Shown here: positions 21,799 to 33,521 of the stretch, piece by piece | Layout: the number at the start of each line of letters is the position of its first letter | How positions within the stretch are numbered: position 1 is the first letter of the stretch | Assembly: GCA_029298735.1 (NCBI GenBank) | Contig: JANSLP010000043.1 | Coordinates: forward strand, 62,001 to 126,000 | DNA: 64,000 bases | Direction: 5' to 3' | From: Ophiostoma sp. CBS 140.51 | Taxonomy: Eukaryota; Ascomycota; Sordariomycetes; Ophiostomatales; Ophiostomataceae | Translations under genes and position numbers: made by a program | The notes under the pieces: model-generated | The model's database searches: none | What the model saw: the letters and a program-made list of their open reading frames with translations, nothing else | Told to the model about the DNA's origin: nothing

Positions 21799-24700
21799 GG
21801 GGGATGTGAGAAATGTGAGATTCTAAAGATCAGAGATGAGGTGATGTGGATATGGGAATTCTGGAAGTGTTCTAGAAGTATTTTGTGGTTCGTCAACAGA
21901 TCCTTGGCTGGGATTTTGAAATGAGATTTGGCGATCTTGTGTTGTTTGGGTGTCTTATGCAGATGTCGATTTAAGATTGGTGAGAGGTGAGAGACTGGGA
22001 TGCAAGAGACTGCTTATTGTTGTCTTGGGTTGAATGTGAAGAAATAGAGGAGGAGGATGGTAAGTAAATATATGATTTTGGGAGTGGCCTGTAATGAAAT
22101 CAAGTCAAGGCAATATGGAAAGGTGTGAAGTTAAAGGAGGCTGTGACTCGAGTAGGGGTGAATGACAAAATCAAAGACGACGTCAATTGTAACAGAGAAG
22201 ATCGAGGCGATGCTGGGCGAGTCTGTAGGAGGAAAAACGAAGAAAACCAAAGAATAAGGGGACCGGGGGTATTGTCAAAAGTCCGCCAATGCCCGATACG
22301 GGGGTGAGTCGACGATTGTCAGGCTGAAGATACGTCAGATGCTCACACGAGACGGGGAAGAAGAGAAAAAAAGGGAAACAAAAGAATCCAAAACAAAACG
22401 ATGTAGACAGTTTTATGAATACAGAAGAAAAGATTTACAATGACCGACGTATTTGTGTTTTTCCCCGTCACCTCCTTCCCTCTTCTCCTCCCCTTCCCCG
22501 TTTTCCTCGCTCGTTCCTGCCCCTACACCCACTTCGTTTTGCACGGCCGAACGCCCAAACCAGGAAGCTGCTGTTGGACTAGCGAGCGGCAAAAGCATGC
22601 CGAGTCGGCAGGCCCCACCCCGTAAAGAGGGTCACCTAAAAAAGGGAAAGAGCAAACGAAAGGCAGAAAAGAGAACAAGTAAAAAAGGACAGGGCCCGAG
22701 TGGACAATGGCAGGCAGTAAAAAAGCTCAAATTAAGGGTGACTCAGGCTTGCCAGGGGACAAAAGAGGAGAAAGAGGAGACGGCTAGAACAACCAGAACA
22801 AAAAGAAACAAAAGACAACGACCGAGTCAGCACTTTCGTTCCCCACGAAGCAAGTTTGCCGGACTAACGAGGCAAGGCGCCAGGGCGTCGAGGTAGCCCA
22901 AGAGAAAGAAAACGTCACAGGACACTCTCCTTGTTGACTGTCGGTTGTTCTTACCACCGATTGTCAAAATTCCTGACGAATGACAGCACTGTAAATAGAG
23001 CTAATTGTCAAGTACAGCATGCTCCTTCCTATCTTACCTTTCCCCCTTTATCGGACGCACCTTCCCCAGGATAAAGAGTACGCGCTCTTGGCACTGAACG
23101 TTCCTGCCATTTTCTGACCTTTCTTTCTGTGTTTACACTCCGACAACAGGATGCACAGTGAGAGTGGGTAGCGCTTGAATACTCGCATGGGAAGGAGCAA
23201 AAAGGAAGGTGTGTGGGCCGGCGATCATCGCAAGGCAAGAGCGTGGCAAGCGTGTGATTGAGACACAATCAGAAAATTTGTGTTTGCTCCATAGAAGACT
23301 TAAGATATGCACAGCATCGGCAAGAGAAGGCTCCGTCTCACGGGCCATCCATCGACACAGACACAGACGTATTTGGGCGTGTTCGCCGTATTCTGTAGAT
23401 TTTACACATGGTGTCCATCTTTTCATTGTCAGATTTTTACTTGCACGGCTGCCCGGCCGTATTTACGGGGTGTATTTACGGAGCCTTGAAGCCTGACTGT
23501 CCACTCATAGGGAGCACTTTGATAAATGAAATGAAGCAAAAAATGAAGAAAAAAACGAAAGGGAACGCTGGACGAGCGTATGCCCCGTGCACAAATTGTG
23601 ACCTTGATCGCTCTCACCTAGGCAGGTATCTTGCTCGTCGACCTCAGCTCCTTCCAACACAGACCGCCTTATCGCCTCTTACTTTCCTTCGTTCATTCCT
23701 TCTGCCCCTTCCCTCCAGCGACCCTGCTCCCCGGATTCGCCTACGTCATATTCGTACAGGCAGGAAATACTGAGTACGCCCAAACAATCTATCCAACCTC
23801 AAAGAGAAGCCAATGACGCAGGGCTCGATTCCAAACTGCTCTAGTTCGTGCTTTGGAGAATTGGGGATAACACACACACCACGAGCAGCTCGATGATTCA
23901 AATTGATACCGTGGCAGTGGGAAGGTCCAAGTTTTAGGTCTCGGGACCAACTTCAGAGGGCACTAAAGCAGGCAAAGGCAGGCGCAGAGGGAGAAGGTCA
24001 AGAAAGGAAAAGGAAAAGGAAGGAGCCATTGAGGAACCACAGAGCCACCGGAAGTTGAACAAGCAGCCCGCAAAAGTGGACAAGAGGCCCCTAAAAGCCC
24101 ACTAATTATTGCGGAGATCGGAGCCCTGAGGTGCCGACTTTGTCTCCACATCTGCGAAAGCTGTGGATTATATTAGTGCAGAATGCAAAGAAGAAAAGGT
24201 GAATTGAGATGCCAAAGATACGGCCGCCAATACTTGAGACGAAACATGCTGAAAGATTGCAAACTGTAATTTTGGCCGTTGTAGCACAACTCCTTGAAGG
24301 CGATCCGGTCCCGAAGGCGGCCTTGGCAATCGGCTGTCGGCCGTTGACCCGCTAGTGGCTAGCAAGTGCCCTGATGTGCCCACTGTATTTTGCAGTGATC
24401 AACTTAGACCAGAGATAAACTCCGTCCCCGTTCCTACGAGCGGTTTTCGACGGTGTAAGCCAGATTTGTCGATAAGTATCTAGAGAAATCATTCTACAGC
24501 TCGAAATCAAAGACAGAATGATAAATCAACCCGGACATTCCGACCACCGTGAAACGAAAAAGACGAGAAAGCGACAGAGCGAAAAAGCAAGGCAGAGTCA
24601 CGAGTGAAGGTGAAGTTAATGTTGATGAGAAGAATACAACATGCTAACAATGACAACATGTGACGTGATATGATGATTGCAGTGTGTTTATCCTACCGAT

Positions 24701-24814
24701 GTAGAGACGATCTCTGTCAGTGTAGACAGAACGCGGCTCCGTCTGATCGAAACAAATCACAATCGCAAAAGAAAACAAAGTGCCCTTTTGACGCCTCTAT
24801 GGTCTTATCTTCCT
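21799..24814. other. 3.0 kb gene-free spacer
   Basis: Lies between the start of the MFS gene and the end of the CoA-ligase gene (both minus). No supportable gene, tRNA or repeat was seen. From about 22030 to 22900 the plus strand is strongly purine-rich, that is pyrimidine-rich in the direction of the MFS gene, which fits a leader or promoter. Short frames of 60-150 codons have no recognisable features. Confidence 0.5.
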
Positions 24815-26814
24815 CTACAGCTTCGCCTTTGGTGCTGCTGCCGCTGCCTTGGCCTTCTCGGCATACTGCGCCCGGAGCGCCTTGCGCAGGATCTTGCCGG
24901 CAGCGCTCTTAGGAATCACATCGACAAACTCGACACCACCCGCCAGACGCATGTACCGTGCCTTCAAGCTCTCAATATGCTGTTGCAACTCGAGCACAGT
25001 GGCTTCCGTCTGGGCTACGCCGGGCGCTACAACGACGTACGCACGGGGCACTTCGCCCGAGTAGTCGTGGGGAATACCGATGACGGCGGCGTCAGCGACC
25101 TTGGGGTGGCCCAACAGAGCGTCTTCGAGCTCAGCAGGCGCGACTCCGTGGCCACGGACCTTGATCATCTCCTTGATGCGGTCGTGGATGGCAACAAAGC
25201 CGTCGGGATGGACGGTGCCCAGGTCGCCCGTCCGCAGGTAGCCGTCGGGGGTGTAGGTCTTGCTGGTTTCCTCGGGGGCGTTGAGGTACCCCATGGTGAC
25301 TTGCGGACCCCGGGCCCAGAGCTCACCCTCCTCGCCGAGCGCGGCCTCATCACCGGTGGCCACGTTGACAATCTTAATGTCCGTGCCGGGGACAGGCTTG
25401 CCGACCATGGCGGCGTTGGCATAAGTAGCCAGACCGGGTGGTGTCAGGGTCAGGCAACTGCAGCTCTCAGTCATGCCCCAGGCCTGGCGCAGGGCGACGT
25501 GCGGGTACATGATGGCGAGCTTCTCGATGATCTGGGGCGGCAGGGGCGCGGCACCCGTGTTGAACTGGCGGATAAAGTCGATCTTGTACTTGCTGACAAT
25601 GTCGTCCGAGACCATGCGAATAAGCAATGCTGTTTTGTCAGTATGGACGCCAAGTGGTGGTGATAAGGGTGGCAAGGAACTCACGCGGTACGAGCCACAG
25701 CTCTTCACAGCGGTACTTGACAACAGCCTCGAGCATGCTCTTCATGTCGAACTGGGCCATGAGGACGAGCTCCTGGTCCATCATGACGGGCAGGTGGATC
25801 AGCTGCAGAAGACCGGTGACTGGACGTCAGTTAGCATGCATTCACGTTATGTACGAAGTTCGTGGGCCGACTCACTGTGGTAAAATGGGAGGATGCCCAG
25901 CATAGGGCCGGGGTGATCGGGCACAATCAGCCGGACCTGCATCATCTGCGCAATAATGTTGTGGTGCGAGATCATGACAGCCTTGGGCTTGCCTGTCGTG
26001 CCCGAGCTGAACGCCAGGAACGCGCAGATGGCCTTGTTGGACTGGCCTGCCGGCACTGTCCACGCGGGCGTCTGACCGCCAATGCCCCGCGTCTGACCCT
26101 CGTTGACCAAACGATCCAGTGTGTAGGGTGCACCGCCATCCGTTCCACTCGAGCTGCCGTCTAGCGAGAAAAGTGTGTAAGGCGGCTTGCTGCCGGCCGG
26201 GCCGTTCCACGACTTGGTCACCTCAGCAGCTGTGCCGCGGTCGAAAAAGACGAAGCGGGCGCTCGAGGCCGATAGGAAATGGGTAATGTCCTGGGCCAAT
26301 GCTGCCGAGGGAAGCACTGTGACGGTCGCGCCTAGCCGACCTGCGGCAAAAAGGGCCACCTTGTAGTTGATAGAGTTGCCGGCAATGATGGCCACGGTCT
26401 GTTGCGGCTGGAGGCCGTGGAGACTGCTCAAGGCCGTGGCGCAGTAGACGGTCTGGGCGGCAAGGTCGCGGTATGACACATGACGGCCGTTCTGGGCGTC
26501 GCGGATGCCATTGCGGGTGTGGGCAATCGGGGTGCCGTGGCGGGCGTCGCGAGTGTCGAACAGCCAGGTGTACGCCGAGACGTCCTGGGGGACTGGTGTG
26601 AGGTGTTAGTATCTGGTGTAAGTTGTGAGGTTGTTGAGCCGTCTTCGTCATCCCCTTTTGTGACCCCCTTTCTGCTTCTTGGCTCCATCCCTCCGTCTTT
26701 TCTCTTCTTCGTGTCGTTCTTTCCTTCTTTGTCGTCCCTGCTGTTCCTCGCTCCTTCCGAAACTCATATAAGCGGGCACGTACCTGTGTCGAGGTGAATT
26801 CCGCTGTAAGGCAT
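24815..26814 (-). CDS. Peroxisomal 4-coumarate-CoA ligase-like / acyl-CoA synthetase (ANL family)
   Basis: Model: complement(join(24815..25629, 25685..25819, 25876..26592, 26784..26814 with donor after 26784)), 565 aa. All three introns fall after the first base of a codon, and every junction restores the frame (DT/VPQDV, FYH/ITGLL, WLVP/PLLIR). Adenylation motifs appear in order: FSSGTTGKPKAVMISHHN (phosphate-binding loop), WGMTESC, YLRTGDLG, KEMIKVRGHGVAP and PKSAAGKILRK with the catalytic lysine. The enzyme should form an acyl- or aryl-AMP and then the CoA thioester. It ends in AKL, a peroxisomal targeting signal type 1, as in fungal 4CL-like enzymes used in side-chain beta-oxidation or secondary metabolism. 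The SDR gene just upstream runs in the same direction. The substrate is not predictable here. Confidence 0.9.
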
Positions 26815-27727
26815 GGCGGGCAACTTTTGAAGCAACAAACTCCTACTCTTGCAAAACTCGCGATGGCGAGAAAAAAGTAAACAATGGACAGAAAATACAG
26901 AGAAAGAAAAAGAACTAAAAAGAAAATCTCCAAAAACTTTTGAAGGTCACAGCATTGCCTTTTACTTGCATCACAAAGGGCAACTGTGCATTGCTATCGG
27001 GTTCGCTATCTGTTACCCGTTCCTGCCCCCTTCGGACGGCACACCGAAATAGTGAGAATAGTGAGCATTACCCCAAAAAAAAGGGAATGAAATGGAGACG
27101 GAAGTCACGATGGACTGCTTGTCTCCGCAGCAGCACGCTCTTTCTTTCTCGGGGTCCAGGCCGGCACTCAACAATTTTCCAGCTGTTTCCTCAATTTTCT
27201 CCCATGTCAACAGCTATCCGTCGCTCTTTCCTGATAGCATACAAAAAAAAACCCACCAAAACAACGGCTTCCAGCGGCTTCCCTTTGGTCGTTGGTCCTT
27301 CCTCCCCATGGGCTTCCCCCGCTTTCCCCCCTAGTTGCAGGCACTAACCCTGGCATGGTCTGGGGCGCTGTCAGGCGGTATGGGGTTGAAGGGGATTGAG
27401 AAGGGGGAAGTCGCGTTGCACTGCTCCGTACCCCGGCCCACCGAAAATTGGAGGGAAGGAACGAAAAGGGACAATGCCTGGCAGAGCCAAGACCGTTCTC
27501 TCTTCATCACTATTGGCGGTCAGACTGACTCGATCGATCCGCGGGTTTGTTGACCATGTACAGAGTACTGGTTTGTCATTCCCTCGCTTATTCTTCTTTT
27601 TGATTTCTTCATCTTCTTTATTTTATTTCTATTGACTTTCTTCGCTTATGCTATGCCGCGGTCAACGTCAAACACCATCGTTATATCCACCCCATTTCCT
27701 CGGTTTTCTTTGATTTTTCTCTCTTTC
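26815..27727. other. Intergenic between SDR and CoA-ligase genes
   Basis: About 910 bp that should hold the promoter of the CoA ligase and the 3' flank of the SDR gene. No coding frame with recognisable features was seen. The part next to the ligase start is purine-rich on the plus strand. Confidence 0.4.
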
Positions 27728-28713
27728 TTATACTGCCAGCTTGTTCTTCAGCAGATCCCGCTGCACAATCTCGTCTTTCTTGGCCTCCAGCTCCGTTAGG
27801 TCCCATTGAACGCTCACATACCGGCCCGACAGCCAGTGCTGCGGGCTGCGCGTCAGGTAGACAATCGACTCGCTGACGAGCTCAGGCGTCTCGGTAATGA
27901 ACGCATGGTGGGCTTCGGGCAGGCCCAGGCTCATCTCGGAGGCGACGCCGCCAGGGTGGACGGAAATGGCGACGAGCTGCTTGTCGGCGTACTCGAGGGC
28001 GAGGTACTCGGTGAGGCGGCAGACGGCGAGCTTGGAGGTGTTGTAGCCGCTCATGGTGGGCAGCACCAAAATGCCGCCGATGCTGGTCAGGTTGACGATG
28101 GTGCGGTTGCCACCGGGCGACGAAAAGAGCAGAGGCAGCAAAGCACGGCTAACCAGATAAACGCCCTTGACGTTGACCTCAAAGGACTGCCACCAAGAGA
28201 GCGGATCGCTGTCGCCGAGCAGGTTGACGGGTTCGAGAACGCCGGCATTGTTGACGAGGATATCGAGACGGCCAAAGGTGGAAGTGATACTGGCGGCAGC
28301 AGCGTCGACCGAGGCCGCGTCAGTCGTGTCGAGGGAGAGTTTGAGGAGCGTCGGTTCGGGCTTGCCGGCGGCCTTGGCAGCAGTGAGGACGGCAGCCTCA
28401 GTCTCCTTCATGTCGCTACGAGCGGCAATAGCAATCTTTGAGGCACCGGCCTGGGCGTAGGCTACGGCAATGTGGCGGCCAATGCCGCGGGACGCACCGG
28501 TGACCAGAACGGCCTTGCCGGAGAGGTCAATGTTCTTGGGGCGGATGGCATCATAAGTGTCGTGGTGCACATGCGGTGTCATCAAGAGGCCTGACGGTTA
28601 GTGGTGCGAAGGACAGGATGCTGAAGAAGGGAGGGTTGGAACAAACCAGAATGTGGCAGAGCCTTGAGGCCCTCGGGCAGGGACTTGTCGTCCACGGCAA
28701 GAGTTCCGGACAT
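27728..28713 (-). CDS. Short-chain dehydrogenase/reductase (classical SDR)
   Basis: Model: complement(join(27728..28590, 28647..28713)), 309 aa. Exon 1 (MSGTLAVDDKSLPEGLKALP) joins by GTTTGT...CAG to GLLMTPHVHHDTYDA. The Rossmann cofactor motif is TGASRGIG (about 50), with NNAG at about 122, a conserved Asn in FEVNVKGVYL, and the catalytic Ser-Tyr-Lys set in SIGG and SGYNTSKLAV. HPGGVASEM follows the active site. The loop after the second strand contains AARSD, which is compatible with NADP preference (inference). The C-terminus LAV is not a peroxisomal signal. The substrate is unknown. It lies about 0.9 kb upstream of, and on the same strand as, the CoA ligase, so a small metabolic unit is possible but not shown. 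Confidence 0.88.
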
Positions 28714-29649
28714 TTCTTGAAACGAGTTGAGAAAAATTGAAAGAGATGGGTATCGTGAGGACAGATAAGACGACTAACAAAAGAGACGATCGGATTGCAG
28801 AGCGATTATATCAAGCCTTTGAAGTGATTGACGTGCTCGACGTACTTGTCATGCTTGACTTGATAGTATTACCCCAGCGGGTCTGCTACAGCCTGGCGGC
28901 AGGCTATGCTTTAGACAAAGTCCATCGGAGCGCCGGAAAATGACGCCCGCGCGCATGAATCGCGCGATCTTTTTTGGTGGTGGATAGGGCCGAAGCTACC
29001 ACAATTGAGCTTCACAAGTGTATAAATTCGTTGTCCTTCTTTTGTCATAAAAACCCGCCTATTAATTGGGTTCAGCACATATTTTTTATATCGCGGGATT
29101 TGCTTCGAAAAAAACACTTATAAAATCGCGGCTGACGATCGCCGTCTGACAGGTACGGAGATGGTGCAAGTGTAAGTAAGAAAGCAGGCGTTACACTCGG
29201 ACTACGGACTATTGTCTTAAACGCCCGACACCCGATTGACCCGACGGAGCGGCGCACGGCACGAAATCAAGTGCGCATCGGAGGCTGCTCTAATCAGTCT
29301 ACCCTTGAGTCTCAATAGTCTCAGAAAATCTTAATATTTGGCAAGTGGTATCTTGTTTGTCTGTTTTAAGTTTTGCCTCGCCCAATACTTTCGAACTGGG
29401 GGCATGAATGCTATCTCTTTTTGCTTTTCCCACTTTGTCTCTCCCTGTCCCAAAGAAAGAAAAACGCCGAATGACCCGAACTGAAAGGAAATGATGACAA
29501 AAATGAAGCAAATGACAAGATGTGGTACCAAGAAATCATGGCGACAGGTGCAATAGAAAAAAATACCGCACGACAGATCTAGCACACAAATACAAAAGTA
29601 CAAGATTAGGAAAGAAAGATGGCGACACAACGGCTACACGTCAGTCGGT
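28714..29649. other. Intergenic, partly AT-rich
   Basis: About 940 bp between the start of the SDR gene and the end of the La gene. 28990-29130 is A/T-rich with TTTTTTATAT and AAAAAAACAC words. No coding region, tRNA or transposon end was recognised. Confidence 0.4.
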
Positions 29650-30988
29650 TTACGCCTCCTTGGTGTCGACCTTCTTGGCGGGCGGCGCAGCACCGTCGTC
29701 CTCGCGAGCGCGCTTGTTGTTGGCGGCATCGACGACCTCGCCCTTATCGTTGGTCGCATGGATCACCGGTTTGCCACCGTTCGTGGCAGAAGCAGCGGCA
29801 GCATTGCGCTCGTTGTTGCGGTCGTTGCTGCGCTCCTTGTTGTTCCAGTTGCCGCCCCGGCCACCACGGTTGCCACCACGGCCGCCACGGCCGCCGCGAC
29901 CGCCTCGGAAACCGTTCTTGCGGTCGTTGTCACGGCGGTTCTTCCAGTCGTTCTTGTCGCCGTTGTGGTTGTTGCCGTTGCCGCCACGGCCGCGGAAGCC
30001 GCCACCGCGCTTGCCGCCCAGGACGCGGCCCTCAAAGAAGCGCGGTGCGCTGTTGGTGTTGGGCTCAATCTTGCCCTCGCGGATCAGCTGCGACTTCTCG
30101 GCAACGTAGGCGGGCTTGGACATGATCTTGAGTTCCTGGTCGCGCCACAGGGGCTTGGGGTCCAGCTTGAGGAAAGCTTCGGCCTGCTCGGGGTCCTGGA
30201 ACTCAACAAAGACAGAGCCCTTGAACAGGTTGTCGGCGGCACGGCGGAGACGGACGGCGTTGACGGTGCCGTACTTGGTGAAGAAGGCCTCGAGGTCGAA
30301 CTGGGTCGAGGGCTCCTCCTCGCCAAAGCCCTTGACGTAGACAGTGGCGGCGTCGATCTTGCTGCGGGGACGGTCCGGGTTGTAGGCGTGCTTGCGAACG
30401 ACGATCTCGGCGCCGGCGGGACCGCTGATGGTCAAAAACTTGCTGTCACGCAGGGCAGCGACGACGGTCTCGTACGACTTGAAGCGGCGCATGCGGCCAA
30501 ACTGGCAAATCTTCTTGAGCTCGACCGGCTTGTTCTCGGCGCCGCCCGTCAGCTCCCACAGGAACTTATCTGTTGGCAGGTTGCTATCGCTGAAGTAGAA
30601 GTGGACCTAGAAAGTTAGCAGGCATTCAATGTCAAGGCAATCTCGTGGGAAAGTGAAAGAGAGGGGGGAGACTCACCTGAGTCTGGATGGCAGAGTGGTC
30701 CTCAGACTCGGGAAGCACGCTGGGGTCGAACTTGCTGCTGTTCTTGGCGGTCTTGTCGGCCGACTTCTCGTCAGAGGTCTCGGCGGCAGGGCCAGCCTCA
30801 GCGGGAGCCTCCTCAGTTGCAACCTCAGCAGGAGCAGCAGTCTCCTCAACAGCAGCTTCTGTCTCAGCAGCAGGAGCCTCGACCGGAGCCTCAGCGGCGG
30901 GGGCCTCAGCGGCGGGGGCCTCAACGGCCGGGACCTCAACGGCCGGGACCTCAACGGCCTCGACGGGTGCTGCTGGTGCGTCGCTCAT
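29650..30988 (-). CDS. La-domain RNA-binding protein
   Basis: Model: complement(join(29650..30606, 30677..30988)), 422 aa; the intron lies between codons. Residues 1-90 are Ala/Glu/Pro/Val-rich with short near-repeats (VEVPA, VEAPA, AEAPA). The La motif (about 103-185) holds VHFYFSDSNLPTDKFLWE, ELKKICQFGRMRRF and the end of its winged helix. An RRM follows (about 205-290), with TVYVKGFGEE, FTKYGTVNAVRLRR and KGSVFVEFQD. The C-terminus is Gly/Arg/Asn-rich with RGGRGG repeats, then a basic KKVDTKEA end. The La motif plus RRM1 order is that of genuine La (Lhp1/Sla1), which protects the 3' oligo-U ends of RNA polymerase III transcripts. The Arg/Gly tail replaces a second RRM. A La-related protein is the less likely alternative. 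Confidence 0.9.
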
Positions 30989-31553
30989 ATTGTTGATGTG
31001 TGTGGTGGTGGTGGTGGTGGTGGTTGGAGAAGAGGAGGTTGAAGACGGAATACGAAGTTGAAGCAAAAGAGAGGAGGTTGGAGATAGTTGAGATACGAGT
31101 AAATCGGATTGATGGTGCGACCGAACAACAGACGACAGAAATGTTTGTTTACCGCAAATGAAGAAAAAGAGAGATCAAGAGAGGAGCGAGAAAAAAGTCG
31201 TCGAGGAAACGCGACTGCAGGCAAATGGGGACAAGTCTAGTAGCTTGCAAAGAAAAAAGAAAAAAAGAAAAAAATCTTAGCGGCTGGTTTTTTTATGCGG
31301 GACCTTTCTCTGTCTGCATGTTGCGCTGTTGCTTTGCTGCAGGAAGGTGCCTCCTGCTTGCATTAACACTCTAGCGCAGACGTAGCGGGGCACTCTTTCC
31401 CATTGTACAGGGCTATGGCGGCTGGCGGGCCTCACAGCAGCCTAGAGCCTAGACTCTGAATGGGAAGTTGCGACTGTCACTGTTGACTGTTGTGTAGTAG
31501 TGGAGATGAGCCATCCGGCGAGCGTTGAGTGTGGTGACTGTTTCGTTTGTATG

Positions 31554-31561
31554 GTCACGTG
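31554..31561 (+). promoter_or_regulatory. GTCACGTG box, first copy
   Basis: First of two copies of GGTCACGTGC, 195 bp apart, in the shared promoter of La and mitochondrial uS4m. It matches the Cbf1-type consensus. Binding is inference. Confidence 0.4.
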
Positions 31562-31748
31562 CTATTCATACGGCGGGATAACGAGACATGCGAGAACAAC
31601 GAGGTCCGTCAAACCACCAGTACGGCAGCTTTTGAGAAGAAAACAACAATTGAAATAAACTAAAGTGTTAACAGAGCAACTCAGACGTCAATTGGCAATT
31701 TAGTCAGACGCATCGTCGATTGGATGGACATCTCACTGTCCAGATGTG

Positions 31749-31756
31749 GTCACGTG
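31749..31756 (+). promoter_or_regulatory. GTCACGTG box, second copy
   Basis: Second copy of GGTCACGTGC, about 300 bp before the uS4m start. It is identical to the first over ten bases. Confidence 0.4.
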
Positions 31757-32046
31757 CACTTATGTGGCCGTTCCTGCCGCGCTAGCGCTGTGATTCGCGG
31801 ATGCATTTTTTTTCAATCCAGGAGAAGAGAGCTTTTGACCAACGTCGAACGACCAGCTCTGCACACACGACCAAAAACGGTGTGACGCCCACCACGACCT
31901 CGACGACGACCACGACCGTCCTCCCACGCGACCGACGATACTCCCCACGAACAACGGCGAGCACGCCCACTGTGCAACTGCCCAATTGGGGACTGACCGA
32001 ACAAGGGCAAACGGCCAATTGACGAACCCCTCGCAAAACCGCCAAA

Positions 32047-33521
32047 ATGCCCAAGTTGAGGAGAGCGAACCGGTTTCACAGCCTGCTCCGTGTGGTGAGT
32101 TTCTCGAGAAAGAGGATACCTGGAAGGCTTGGAAGATGAGAGCAACTTGGTGCTAACACACACAGCGCCTCCGGCAAAACTGGAACAAGTACAACCTCTA
32201 CAACATACAGGCCAACTACCAAAACCCCTTCCTCGTCAGCCGCACTTTTTTCCAGCAAAAATGGACAGCCAAGGCCATCACCCGTGGCTACCACGGCGAG
32301 CACATCCGCGAGAAGAAGTGGGAGCGCATGTTCAGCCGTCGTCTGCGGTCCGTCACCAACTTCAACCCGCGCTACATGGCCCGCTTCGACGGTTCTGAAC
32401 AGGCCTCTGGCCGCGGCAGTGGCCGCCAGCTGAACCCGGCCGACGAGAAGGCCAGATCGCTTGACCTGGATCGTTTCAACCCCGAGAACGGCACGAACCT
32501 GGCCTCGGACCGCATGACGCCCTACATGCAGATGACGTATGCGCCCATGGAGCGCCGTCTGGACATTGCCGTGTTCCGCGCCATGTTTGCCAGCAGTGCG
32601 CGCCAGGCGCGCCAATTCGTCGTCCACGGCGCCGTTACTGTCAACGGCAGAAAGGTGAGATTTTCGATTGCCCTCTGTCTTTTTTTTTTTTTTTTTTTTT
32701 GTAGTCCTTGAAAACTAAACTCTGACTTTTTGTAGATGGTCCACCCCGGCTACATTCTGAAGCCCGGTGATCTGTTCCAGGTCGACGTGGAGCACGTTCT
32801 CATGGCCACGGGCCACCCGAAGAGCAAAGCGGCAAGCCGCTCAAAGGGCGCTGCGAAAGACGAGGCCGCCGAGGCTGAGGAGGAGGAGGCTGCCGAGGCA
32901 GAAGCTGAGGCGGAGGGTGAGGAGGTTGAGGCCGCCGAAGAAGGGGGTGCGGATGGCGAGGCCAACAAGTCCACAACACGGTCTACACCCAGGAAAAATA
33001 CCAACTGGTACAATGCCCAAAAGGCCGGCCTGCTGACAAGAAAGATTAAAGCGGTGATTAAGGCCTGCGAGGACGCCAAGAAGCCGCACAATGAGCTGGG
33101 CAAGCTGATGCGCTACGCATACAAGACCGCGCTGGAGCGGGAAAGGGGCCCGTCACCAGACAAGACGGCCATGTCCGTGTACCTGTCTGACATGATGGAG
33201 AAGCTCAAGATTGCAGACGAGACAAGAAGACCCGAGAGCCTCCGGCTGACGTCGGCGGAGACCAGACAATGGGACCGCCTCATGGAGAACCTGAAGCTCA
33301 ACGACGTCGACCCGACCAAGCCGTATGCCACTCCCTGGCGCCCGCGGCCGTTTATGCGCGCTTTCGCTTTTATCCCGCGCTACCTCGAGGTCAACCAGAA
33401 CATCTGCGCCGCCGTCTACCTGCGTCACCCCGTCTGCCGTCCCGGCTTTGCCGAGGTGCCCACGCCCTTTGCTCCCGAGATCTCCCAGCTGGCCCACAGC
33501 TGGTACTTGCGGCGCGGTTAG
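32047..33521 (+). CDS. NAM9: Mitochondrial small-subunit ribosomal protein uS4m (Nam9)
   Basis: Model: join(32047..32094, 32166..32654, 32736..33521), 440 aa, with introns between codons. The start MPKLRRANRFHSLLRV and the junction to RLRQNWNKYNLYNIQ are typical of fungal mitochondrial S4. The S4 RNA-binding domain is at about 145-205 (RRLDIAVFRAMFASSARQARQFVVHGAVTVNGR, then MVHPGYILKPGDLFQVD across intron 2). Residues about 215-265 form an acidic Ala/Glu-rich insertion. The C-terminus is long, ending in the conserved PRPFMRAFAFIPRYLEVN and HPVCRPGFAEVPTPF. It belongs to the 5' domain of the mitochondrial small subunit. Intron 2 carries a 21-base T run and a second AG that would bring in an early stop if used. 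Confidence 0.92.
32680..32700 (+). repeat. 21-base T homopolymer in uS4m intron 2
   Basis: An uninterrupted run of 21 T. It ends in GTAG, an apparent but premature acceptor; the in-frame acceptor is 31 bases further on, at 32733-32735. Confidence 0.9.

Larger units (their letters stand above)
30989..32046. other. Divergent promoter region of La and uS4m genes
   Basis: About 1.06 kb between two divergent starts. A GGT repeat lies at 31003-31022, just inside the La leader. Two identical GGTCACGTGC words lie at 31553 and 31748. No gene is seen in between. Confidence 0.5.

Noticed and set aside
28990..29130. AT-rich patch as a possible RIP-mutated transposon remnant
   Set aside because: Too short, no terminal repeats and no transposase-like frame; composition alone is not enough.
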